From Bacillota bacterium (GTDB lineage: Bacteria; Vulcanimicrobiota; SpSt-956; JAKJGF01), in NCBI GenBank assembly GCA_022704525.1, contig JAKJGF010000005.1, positions 1 through 43,380 on the forward strand: a stretch of 43,380 nucleotides of DNA, in the 5' to 3' direction. Each line of letters opens with the position of its first letter. Positions within the stretch are counted from its first letter, which is position 1. The notes below the pieces were generated by a model. The model was not told the origin of the DNA. It made no database searches and saw only the letters and a program-made list of their open reading frames with translations. This document shows positions 7,431 to 14,668 of this stretch, in pieces. A program made the translations under genes and the position numbers.

Positions 7431-8327
7431 TCCTTTTATCTCATCAATATAAGGTATTCCCTGCTGGCCTCCGATGGCCCTGCATTTAAGGCCTGCCACT
7501 AAAGAGGCAAATTTAAGATTTGTCTCCAGAGAATACCCCAGAGTAAGGCCATAAGCAAAGGTGCCGTGGAATACGTCCCCCGCTCCTGTCGTATCAACTA
7601 CAGATTCTACCCTGTAAGCAGTTTCAGTAATAAAATCCTTACCTGTAAAGGCCATAGAACCTTTTTCACCGAGAGTTGCTATTACCACCTCTGAATTGTA
7701 AGTTTTCTGAAGGGTTATGAGAGCTTTTTTAAGACTTTTTTCTCCTGTATATTTTATAAGATAATCTTTCGGGAGAATATGGTGTGTTCCGTAGCGGAAG
7801 AGTTCATCATTATAAGGATTATCTCTTTCAATATCGGTAACCACAAAAATTCCTGTCTCTCTGGAGTGAGCAGATGCAACAACAGAAGCCTTACCGTGAT
7901 GATTATCTACCAGAAGGCAGGAAGAATTATTTATTAAATCAAAGGGAATATCCTCAAGTTCAAGGTAACGCTTCGTACCGGTAGTAAAAAATATAGCTCT
8001 CTCTCCTGTTTCTTCAAGGATGGCACAGAAAGAAACAAGAGATGTTTTCCCGGGGTCTTTAAGGAGATATGTCACATCAAGGCCTTCATGGATAAGAGAC
8101 TCTCTTATCTTTTCTCCGTAAAGATCATCACCTGTAGTTTCAATAATTGCAGTCCTTCCACCGAGGCGACTCACTGCTACCAGTGCTGTCCCTACCTGTC
8201 CTCCACACTGTTCTTCAAAGAGTTTTAATTTTGATTTCTCTCCGGGGAGAGGATAATTTCCCAATACAGCCAGAAGATCCCATGCAGCACATCCAATACC
8301 TGTAACATTAATTTTTTTTTGTAACAT
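7416..8327 (-). CDS. PfkB-family carbohydrate kinase
   Basis: A ribokinase/PfkB-type sugar kinase of 303 residues. Seen: the N-terminal GIGCAAWDLLAVLGNYPLPGE, the glycine motif QCGGQVGTALVAVSRLGG, and the C-terminal signature VVDTTGAGDVFHGTFAYGL with the anion-hole GAGD and catalytic Asp251. It transfers phosphate from ATP to a hydroxyl of a sugar or nucleoside; the substrate cannot be read from sequence. I start it at the ATG at 8327 (MLQKKINVTG). A longer frame uses a TTG at 8357, which lies inside an AGCTGAT repeat arm. Its promoter side abuts the large structured repeat at 8346-8614, and its 3' end overlaps the BtpA gene by 15 bp. The pair may act on related phosphosugars, by inference only. 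Confidence 0.88.
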   Translation of the reverse strand: MLQKKINVTGIGCAAWDLLAVLGNYPLPGEKSKLKLFEEQCGGQVGTALVAVSRLGGRTAIIETTGDDLYGEKIRESLIHEGLDVTYLLKDPGKTSLVSFCAILEETGERAIFFTTGTKRYLELEDIPFDLINNSSCLLVDNHHGKASVVASAHSRETGIFVVTDIERDNPYNDELFRYGTHHILPKDYLIKYTGEKSLKKALITLQKTYNSEVVIATLGEKGSMAFTGKDFITETAYRVESVVDTTGAGDVFHGTFAYGLTLGYSLETNLKFASLVAGLKCRAIGGQQGIPYIDEIKGLFVG

Positions 8328-8345
8328 CTTCTTTAAATTATTATT

Positions 8346-8614
8346 AGCTATCAGCAATCAGCTTTTTCTAAGTACCGTAACAGGCAAGTTAGTATCCATC
8401 TTACAAGTCTGTCCCTGTCCGGGCTCTTACGCAAAATCTATGATCCTGTTGCAATGAAATCTGTTATTACAGAATATACAGTTTTGTATTTATTTAAGTT
8501 ATAACTTTCTCCTTTGACGGCATATCTTTTGCTCCAGAGCCCGGACAGAGACAGGTGTATATGTTTTTGGATACTTTTTCACCTGTTGCGCTACCAAGCT
8601 GATTGCTGATAGCT
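8346..8614. repeat. Structured double-stem repeat element, copy A
   Basis: This is the most complete copy of a family of four. Nested inverted repeats run from outside in: AGCTATCAGCAATCAGCTT (8346-8364) and its perfect complement at 8596-8614; an imperfect ~30-bp terminal pair beginning CTAAGTACCGTAACAGG (8368) and ending CACCTGTTGCGCTACCAAG (about 8597); and an inner stem CTGTCCCTGTCCGGGCTCT (8409-8427) against AGAGCCCGGACAGAGACAGG (8536-8555). The ~105-nt core contains CTGTTATTACAG and CTCCTTTGACGGCATATC, also found in copies B and C. It sits between divergent genes (PfkB and GH13). No open reading frame, so non-autonomous: MITE-like or a structured RNA. Confidence 0.85.
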
Positions 8615-8725
8615 TTAAAAATGAAAATTCCTATATAGTTAAATCCATTTTTGATATTGTATTTTAGCTATTATATCATATAATATTATAAGTTCAAAAA
8701 TTAAAAAATTAAGGAGTTTTAAATT

Positions 8726-10651
8726 ATGGAAAAACTTAAACAATCCGGAATCATAATTCTTCTTCTCATTATTTTCACTGCTATTCCTTCTATGGCTTCA
8801 GAAAGGGATAATAAAATAGACTGGGATGGAGTATTTTCAGATCAGACATCACTCTTTATGAATCCTTCCGAACCTGATATAACACAGGAAATAACCCTTA
8901 CTCTCAGGACATATAAAAATGATCTCACTGCCTGCCGTATAAGGTACTGTGATATAAAAGAACATTTTGTAGATATGACTTTAAAAGAAGAAGGCTCAGA
9001 AATATACGACTACTGGACAGGCAAAATACCTTCAGGACCTGAAAGAAAAAACTATAGATTTGAACTTATAGATGGGTCAGAACATGGGTGGTACACATCA
9101 ATAGGAAGAATGAAAGAACCTGTCTATGACAGAGATTTTATAATAATACCAGGCTTTAAAACTCCTGACTGGATGAAAAATGCTGTCGTATATCAGATAT
9201 TTCCCGACCGTTTTTTTGATGGTGACCCGAATAATAATGTAAAAGAAGGAGAATATAAGTATCTCGGAGTTTCTGCCTATACACATGCAAACTGGTCAGA
9301 TCTTCCCGATAATCCTACAAAGTGTGCTGATTTCTTCGGGGGCGACCTTCAGGGTATAAGAAAAAAACTGCCCTATTTAAAAGATCTTGGTATAACGGTA
9401 ATATACCTGAACCCCATATTTCTCTCTCCGAGTAATCATAAATATGACACTCAGGATTACAGACAGGTAGATCCTCATTTTGGAGGTAATGAAGCTCTGA
9501 AAGAGCTTGTAAAAGAAGCTCATAATAATGGCATAAGAATAATACTGGACGGAGTCTTTAACCACACAGGCTCAAAACATATATGGTTTGATAGAAACCA
9601 TATTTATGATACAGAAGGTGCTTATGAAAGTAAACATAGTCCCTGGTATGATTTTTACACTTTCAGAGAATGGCCTGATGACTATATCTGCTGGTGGGGA
9701 TTCAATACATTGCCAAAATTAAATTACGGAAGTCCCAAACTAAGAGAGGAAATATATGCTGGTGAAAATTCGATAGGCCGAATGTGGATAAAAGACTATG
9801 GAATAGACGGATGGAGACTAGATGTTCCCAATGAAGCAGGTGTGGGAGGAAGAACAGATGAACACGGCATATGGAAGGGTTTCCGCAGGGCAGTAAAAGA
9901 TGCAAACCCGGAGGCCTATATTACAGGTGAAATATGGGGTAATGCATCAACATGGCTTAAAGGTGAAGAATTTGACTCTGTAATGAATTATAATGGTCAT
10001 ATGGAACCTCTCTGGATATGGCTCGGTGGAATAGATCACAATGGATATCCTTCAAAAATGAATGTAACTCAGTTTGATGAATACCTTACCTATACAAGGG
10101 CAGATTATTACCTTCCCTGTGTTCAGGCCGGACTGAACCTTGTAGATAGCCATGATACTCGAAGATTCATAAATGTTCTGGGAGGAAATATAGAGAAATT
10201 AAAGCTCGCCATAATCTTTCAGATGACCTATGTAGGTGCCCCTATGATTTATTACGGTGATGAAATAGGTACAGAAGGAGATAAAGATCCTGACTGCAGA
10301 AGGACTTTTAACTGGGATGAGACATGCTGGAATAAAGACTTAAGAGACCTTTATAAAAAGCTGATCTCCATAAGAAATAATTATAGAGCACTGAGAACAG
10401 GTTCATATGAGACTCTTTATATAAATGACGAAAAAAATCTTTATGCCTTCACCAGATTTGATGAGAAAAATAAATTAATTATAGTATTAAACGGCAGTGA
10501 TACAGAACAATTAATTGAATTACCCCTCTGGAAGCTGGATAGTAATAATAACCAGGTAAAAGAATTAATATATGAAAAGCAATATAATATTATTAAAGGA
10601 AAATTAGAGATAGAAATTAAATCTAAAGAAGGGTTGCTATTTTTAATTTAA
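8726..10651 (+). CDS. Exported GH13 alpha-amylase/cyclomaltodextrinase-type enzyme
   Basis: A 641-residue glycoside hydrolase family 13 enzyme with a signal peptide (GIIILLLIIFTAIPSMA, cleavage near residue 24), so it acts outside the cytoplasm on starch-like alpha-glucans. Residues ~30-140 form an N-terminal beta domain resembling CBM34 of neopullulanases. The catalytic barrel starts at AVVYQIFPDRFFDGDP (153) and contains the four GH13 regions: DGVFNH (275), GWRLDVPNE with nucleophile Asp366, GEIW with acid/base Glu402, and DSHD with Asp477. Asp238-like contacts lie in SPSNHKYDTQDY. A C-terminal beta domain (about 555-641) closes the protein. TTAAGGAGTTTTAAATT precedes the ATG. The neopullulanase-like layout suggests cyclodextrin, pullulan or maltodextrin as substrate. 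The structured repeat (copy A) lies in its upstream region. Confidence 0.93.
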   Translation: MEKLKQSGIIILLLIIFTAIPSMASERDNKIDWDGVFSDQTSLFMNPSEPDITQEITLTLRTYKNDLTACRIRYCDIKEHFVDMTLKEEGSEIYDYWTGKIPSGPERKNYRFELIDGSEHGWYTSIGRMKEPVYDRDFIIIPGFKTPDWMKNAVVYQIFPDRFFDGDPNNNVKEGEYKYLGVSAYTHANWSDLPDNPTKCADFFGGDLQGIRKKLPYLKDLGITVIYLNPIFLSPSNHKYDTQDYRQVDPHFGGNEALKELVKEAHNNGIRIILDGVFNHTGSKHIWFDRNHIYDTEGAYESKHSPWYDFYTFREWPDDYICWWGFNTLPKLNYGSPKLREEIYAGENSIGRMWIKDYGIDGWRLDVPNEAGVGGRTDEHGIWKGFRRAVKDANPEAYITGEIWGNASTWLKGEEFDSVMNYNGHMEPLWIWLGGIDHNGYPSKMNVTQFDEYLTYTRADYYLPCVQAGLNLVDSHDTRRFINVLGGNIEKLKLAIIFQMTYVGAPMIYYGDEIGTEGDKDPDCRRTFNWDETCWNKDLRDLYKKLISIRNNYRALRTGSYETLYINDEKNLYAFTRFDEKNKLIIVLNGSDTEQLIELPLWKLDSNNNQVKELIYEKQYNIIKGKLEIEIKSKEGLLFLI

Positions 10652-10703
10652 GAACCATTAGCTACGAGCATTCAATCAAAAAAAGCTGATAACTAAAAAT
10701 AAA

Positions 10704-10732
10704 ATTCATCTCCACCTGTGGTGGAGATGAAT
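10704..10732. terminator. Bidirectional hairpin terminator
   Basis: ATTCATCTCCACC-tgt-GGTGGAGATGAAT is a perfect 13-bp stem with a 3-nt loop, flanked by A-rich sequence on the left and AAATAAGTTTTC on the right. It lies between the GH13 stop (10651) and the convergent zinc-ribbon gene (stop at 10755). Confidence 0.8.
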
Positions 10733-10754
10733 AAATAAGTTTTCTTTAAACAAT

Positions 10755-10916
10755 TTAACTTCTTAAGGCGAGTTCTATTAAAGAGAGGTTTTTCTTTGAT
10801 TCTTCCTCTTCATCCTCCGGGTAATAATCTTCTCCACAAAACCAACAGCAATATACGGGTATATTATACTCTATTACCTGCCTTTGCATTTTGTGGGAAC
10901 ATCTTGGACATTTCAT
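10755..10916 (-). CDS. 53-residue mini zinc-ribbon protein
   Basis: MKCPRCSHKMQRQVIEYNIP carries CPRC and the downstream CCWFCG completes a C-x2-C...C-x2-C zinc ribbon (YCCWFCGEDYYPED), followed by an acidic and then short helical tail. The ATG at 10916 is chosen because AGGTGATTAT precedes it; the frame stays open upstream to 11009 but that part reads as non-coding. It lies alone between a terminator and the helicase promoter region. The 'transcription-factor-like zinc finger' small proteins have this look, usually of unknown function. Confidence 0.75.
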   Translation of the reverse strand: MKCPRCSHKMQRQVIEYNIPVYCCWFCGEDYYPEDEEEESKKNLSLIELALRS

Positions 10917-11206
10917 ATAATCACCTGCTGTAAATAATTTATTCTCACTAAAATATATTATAAATACGGTACAGTTTAAATACTGTACTCTATCTGACAA
11001 AAATTGCAAAACTGATGTAAGGACGTCATTTAAATATTTTTACCTTGAATTTTGTTTAAAGATTTTCTCAAAAAGATTTTTATTTCGACATCAAAAACTC
11101 ATTTTTATTTAAATTCTACAGAGCAATGTCAATATCCTTTTTTCAGAATAATGATATTTTCTAATTCTCAGAAACATAAGGACAATTTTAGATAGGAAAA
11201 TGTCTG

Positions 11207-11231
11207 ATATTATAGAATAATCTCAAATATT
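11207..11231 (+). promoter_or_regulatory. Probable -10 region and short leader of the XPB gene
   Basis: The 315 bp between the mini zinc-ribbon gene (10916) and the XPB start (11232) is AT-rich and otherwise featureless. CTGATATTATAGAAT gives a -10-like TATTAT/TATAGA (11208-11216) about 16-18 bp before the ATG, and no Shine-Dalgarno sequence is visible. The mRNA would therefore have a very short leader. Prediction by eye only. Confidence 0.35.
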
Positions 11232-12599
11232 ATGAAAATATCTTATGAAAGAGGAACAATTATTCTGGATAAAGTTACAGATTATACCATTGTACCTGAC
11301 TGTTTTATATGGGATAGCCGTGTAGATAAACATAGAACACTTGCATATAACTACCGGAAAGTAGTGGAATTTTTTTTTCGAAAAAAAATCCCTTACACAG
11401 ATAAAGTAAAATCCTACAGGGAATTAAATTTAAAAAGTTATATAAATCTTGAACCCCATACTCATCAAAAAGAATCGGTACATACCTGGTTAAAAACAAA
11501 AAGAGGTTCTGTCATACTCCCTACAGGATCAGGTAAAACCTATGTGGCAAAACTTATTATCCATAAAATTCAACGGAGTACTCTCATAGTAGTTCCCACG
11601 ATAGATCTCATGAATCAGTGGTACGATTTCCTTTCTCTTGCCTTTAAAGAAGAGGTGGGACTCATAGGAGGAGGTTATTATGAGATAAAAGACCTTACTG
11701 TTACTACTTACGACTCTGCCTATATAAAAATGGACAGTATGGGTAACCGTTTTGGCCTTATCATCTTTGATGAAGTACATCATCTTCCGGGGGAAACATT
11801 TATTCAGAGTGCTGAAATGTGTATAGCCCCTTACAGACTCGGCCTTACTGCTACATATGACAGGCAGGATAACCGACATCTTCTCCTTGAAGAAGTAATT
11901 GGACCTGTTGTTTATGAGAAAAAAATCACAGAACTTGTTCAGGAAGATCTTCTGGCAGAATATGAAACAAAAAGGATTATAGTGGGACTCTGTGAAACGG
12001 AACAGCTTGAATACAGAGAAGCAAGAAAAGTGGTTCAGGAATTTCGGGAAGAAAAGGGTCTTTATATTACCTCTCCGAAAGACTGGCAGAAATTTATCCT
12101 TATTTCTTCCCGTTCGGCAAAAGGCCGGGAGGCTATGTTTGCCCATCAGAAAGCAAGAAAGATTGCTCTGGGAACAGAAAGTAAAATCTCTGTTCTGGAC
12201 AGTCTCTTAAGAAAACATTCTAAAGACAGAATCCTCATATTTACCCATGACAATGAAATGGTTTATATCATATCCAAAAGATGTCTCATACCCAGTATTA
12301 CCCACCAGACTGACTCAAAGGAAAGAAAAGAAATCCTTGAGAAATTCAATGAAGGTACCTATAAAGCACTGGTAACATCAAAAGTTTTAAATGAAGGTGT
12401 AAATGTACCGAAATGCAATGTGGGAATAGTTTTTTCAGGTTCTTCCACTGTAAGGGAACATGTTCAGAGACTGGGAAGAATTCTTCGAAAAGTAGAAGGG
12501 AAAAAAGCAATTCTTTATGAACTTGTTTCAAGGGGAACAGTAGAGGAACATTCTAGTAGAAGGAGAAGAGAACACAGTGCTTACAAGCGATCTGGTTAG
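11232..12599 (+). CDS. XPB/Rad25-type DNA helicase
   Basis: A 455-residue SF2 helicase of the XPB class. Seen in order: an N-terminal part resembling the XPB damage-recognition region (1-70), the Q-motif-like PHTHQKESVHTWL, Walker A PTGSGKT (97-103), VVPTIDLMNQW, the DEVH box (180-183), motif III GLTATYDRQDN and the C-terminal motifs ILIFTHDNEMV, VTSKVLNEGVNVP and QRLGRILRK. In XPB proteins an R-E-D motif follows GLTAT; here the equivalent is RQD (211-213). Known role: ATP-driven DNA unwinding in nucleotide excision repair/transcription; archaeal XPB works with the nuclease Bax1, which is exactly the next gene, overlapping by 23 bp. A leaderless-like start is discussed at 11207-11231. Confidence 0.9.
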   Translation: MKISYERGTIILDKVTDYTIVPDCFIWDSRVDKHRTLAYNYRKVVEFFFRKKIPYTDKVKSYRELNLKSYINLEPHTHQKESVHTWLKTKRGSVILPTGSGKTYVAKLIIHKIQRSTLIVVPTIDLMNQWYDFLSLAFKEEVGLIGGGYYEIKDLTVTTYDSAYIKMDSMGNRFGLIIFDEVHHLPGETFIQSAEMCIAPYRLGLTATYDRQDNRHLLLEEVIGPVVYEKKITELVQEDLLAEYETKRIIVGLCETEQLEYREARKVVQEFREEKGLYITSPKDWQKFILISSRSAKGREAMFAHQKARKIALGTESKISVLDSLLRKHSKDRILIFTHDNEMVYIISKRCLIPSITHQTDSKERKEILEKFNEGTYKALVTSKVLNEGVNVPKCNVGIVFSGSSTVREHVQRLGRILRKVEGKKAILYELVSRGTVEEHSSRRRREHSAYKRSG

Positions 12600-13803
12600 A
12601 TTTCATTACAGAGGACATGAGGTATACCCCTCTTATATAAAAATGGGAGAAAAATATCTTAGCATAGCACAGGAACTGATAGATACATATAATAAATTTA
12701 CCGGCAAAACCAGAGGAGAACTGGATGAAGAAATTAAAAATTATATTGGCTATGGAACTGACTATAAAATAAAAAGAGGTCTTGCAAGAATTCTTCAGAC
12801 AGAATGCAGTGAATTTAATATAACCTCAAAAATTCTTCCTTCCGAAATCAGAAGACGCCTATTTCATATGGCTTCAGACAATTTTCCCATAACAGAGAGA
12901 CCTGACAGGATTCATCCTGTAACAAGAAGGGATATTATAAACCAGGTAGCTTCTGAAATGGGTGTCACTCCTATAGAAATAGAAGAGGGACTTTATGCTG
13001 ATCTTATGGAGAATCATATCCTCTCCACCTTTCAGGAACCGGAAAGTTCCTGGTTAATAAATAGATATAATCTGGCCCTTGCCCAGGGAATTCTTTATTA
13101 TTCTATGGAAATGAAAATTATTGCTTACAGAAACCTCCCTGTAAGGTACAAACAGATTTTTAAATTTATAAAATTCTACCGGTTAATTCATCAGGTAAAA
13201 GGTGACCTCGAAAGTGGTTATGAAATATTACTGGATGGCCCTGTGAGTATGTTCAAACAATCCAGAAAATATGGAATACAGATGGCTTCTTTCCTTCCTG
13301 CTCTCCTGTTGTGCACCAGATGGAAGATGGATGCAGAAATCCGCTGTGAAGACGGAAAAAATAGAACTTTTCCCCTTAAGGATACCTGTGATCTTATTTC
13401 ACACTATACAGACAGTAAAGAATATGATTCACTTTTAGAAGAAAAATTTGCCGAAAGATTTAATAAATTAGATTCTCCCTGGGTGCTGGAAAGAGAAACA
13501 GAAATTGTTAATTTGAAAGACACTGTTTTTATACCGGATTTTACTTTTCATCATAAAAGAGATGAAAGAGTGGCATATCTGGAAATAATCGGTTTCTGGC
13601 GTCCTGATTATCTGAGAAGGAAATTTAAAAAACTGGAAAAGGCAAGTATCAATACTATTATAGCCATATCGGAAGATTTAAATGTCTCTGAGGAGAAGGT
13701 GAAAAATTTCCCGGGTACATATTTCTTCTTTAAGTCTGCTATTAATCCTGGAATAGTTTTGGAAATACTGGAGAAAATAGCAAGACCTCTGGAGATAAGT
13801 TAG
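12577..13803 (+). CDS. bax1: Bax1-family (DUF790) structure-specific nuclease
   Basis: A 408-residue member of the DUF790/Bax1 family (PF05626), the nuclease partner of XPB. The N-terminus MLTSDLVRFHYRGHEVYPSYI is typical. The C-terminal nuclease core shows FIPDFTF with Asp321, YLEIIGFWRPDYLRRKF with Glu336 and Lys349, a PD-(D/E)xK-like layout. In archaea Bax1 cleaves near bubble or fork junctions opened by XPB. The start is a GTG at 12577 inside the end of the helicase gene, preceded by AGAAGGAGAAGAG, so the two are translationally coupled and likely made in equal amounts. This gives a two-gene bubble-opening and incision module, probably for DNA repair. Confidence 0.9.
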   Translation: MLTSDLVRFHYRGHEVYPSYIKMGEKYLSIAQELIDTYNKFTGKTRGELDEEIKNYIGYGTDYKIKRGLARILQTECSEFNITSKILPSEIRRRLFHMASDNFPITERPDRIHPVTRRDIINQVASEMGVTPIEIEEGLYADLMENHILSTFQEPESSWLINRYNLALAQGILYYSMEMKIIAYRNLPVRYKQIFKFIKFYRLIHQVKGDLESGYEILLDGPVSMFKQSRKYGIQMASFLPALLLCTRWKMDAEIRCEDGKNRTFPLKDTCDLISHYTDSKEYDSLLEEKFAERFNKLDSPWVLERETEIVNLKDTVFIPDFTFHHKRDERVAYLEIIGFWRPDYLRRKFKKLEKASINTIIAISEDLNVSEEKVKNFPGTYFFFKSAINPGIVLEILEKIARPLEIS

Positions 13804-13871
13804 TGGAAAGTGAAAAGAAGTGAGCAGTAAACCGACTGCGTACATTAATGTCTCACGTCTCACATCTCACC
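13804..13871. repeat. GTGAAAA array facing TCACATC array
   Basis: GGAAAGTGAAAAGAAGTGAG (from 13805) faces TCTCACGTCTCACATCTCAC (13851-13870), with ACCGACTGCG between. It fills the gap between the convergent Bax1 stop and the stop of the small gene at 13872, so it may also act as a weak terminator. Same family and design as 4194-4270. Confidence 0.7.
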
Positions 13872-14207
13872 CTATTCCCCGGCCATCTCCTGTATCTGAC
13901 GCATAAGAATCTCTAAAATCTTTTCTGCCTGAGATTTGGCATTATCTCTTTTATATGCATTATCACTGGCATCTCTCTGATATCTTGTTACTACAGCTTT
14001 ATCAACACGACTTCTCTGTTTGGCATCTGCCGTTGCCTGAGCTGTCTGGGATCTGATATGATATTTCTGGGCTTCCCGCAAAAGAATTTCTGCTTCACCT
14101 AACATCTTTCGATGCTTATCTGTTAATATATCTTCCTGTTTCAGGGATTTAATATCCTGTAATAAATCATTAATTATCTGTCCCGGATTAACTTCACCGG
14201 CTTTCAT
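13872..14207 (-). CDS. Hypothetical helical protein (111 aa)
   Basis: I do not recognise this protein. MKAGEVNPGQIINDLLQDIK is followed by a long run rich in Ala, Gln, Lys, Arg and Glu with heptad-like spacing (residues ~25-108), predicting one or two long amphipathic helices or a coiled coil, and no membrane segment. GATAGGAGTATTTTTTT precedes the ATG at 14207, a good ribosome site, which supports it being real. It is divergent from the uridine-kinase-like gene, with structured repeat copy B between them. It could be a small scaffold or chaperone-like protein. Confidence 0.65.
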   Translation of the reverse strand: MKAGEVNPGQIINDLLQDIKSLKQEDILTDKHRKMLGEAEILLREAQKYHIRSQTAQATADAKQRSRVDKAVVTRYQRDASDNAYKRDNAKSQAEKILEILMRQIQEMAGE

Positions 14208-14318
14208 AAAAAAATACTCCTATCTTTTAGATTTTCTAAAATTATACATTGAAAAATTCTTTTCGTCTACAGTCTATCTTACAAAAGTTCTTTCTGTAAA
14301 TAATTCTGTAAAGATTAA

Positions 14319-14510
14319 CTTGATACGACAACAGACAAGTTGGTATCCATCTCAAAAGCCTGTCCATGTCCGGGCTCTTACGCAAAATCTATGATCCTGT
14401 TACAATCAAATCTGTTATTACAGAATATACGGTTTTGTATTTATTTAAGTTATGACTTTCTCCTTTGACGGCATATCTTTTGCTCCAGAACCCGGACATG
14501 GACAGGTGTA
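14319..14510. repeat. Structured double-stem repeat element, copy B
   Basis: Matches copy A from CTTGATACGACAACAGACAA through CGGACATGGACAGG. The inner stem is CCTGTCCATGTCCGGG (14359-14374) against CCCGGACATGGACAGG (14491-14506), a perfect 16-bp pair. Relative to copy A a C-G pair has become A-T on both sides, a compensatory change. The right terminal arm is missing: after GGTGTACACG the sequence differs. It lies in the 461-bp divergent promoter region between 14207 and 14669. Confidence 0.85.
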
Positions 14511-14668
14511 CACGCATTACCCTTTAGAATCCTATTTTTCAGCTTTTATCACAGAAAAATTTACAGGTGGCAAAAGTTTGTTGAAATTATCATAGAATTT
14601 GATATAATTGAATAGAATATTCTTTTACACTTAAAACATGAAACACATATTATAGAAAGGTTGTCACT

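Noticed and set aside
8328..8357. Ten extra residues on the PfkB kinase from a TTG
   Set aside because: The extra codons lie in the AGCTGAT repeat arm; kinase homology starts after MLQKKI.
11529..12146. 205-residue antisense frame over the helicase gene
   Set aside because: It is the complement of well-supported XPB coding sequence and has no recognisable domain.
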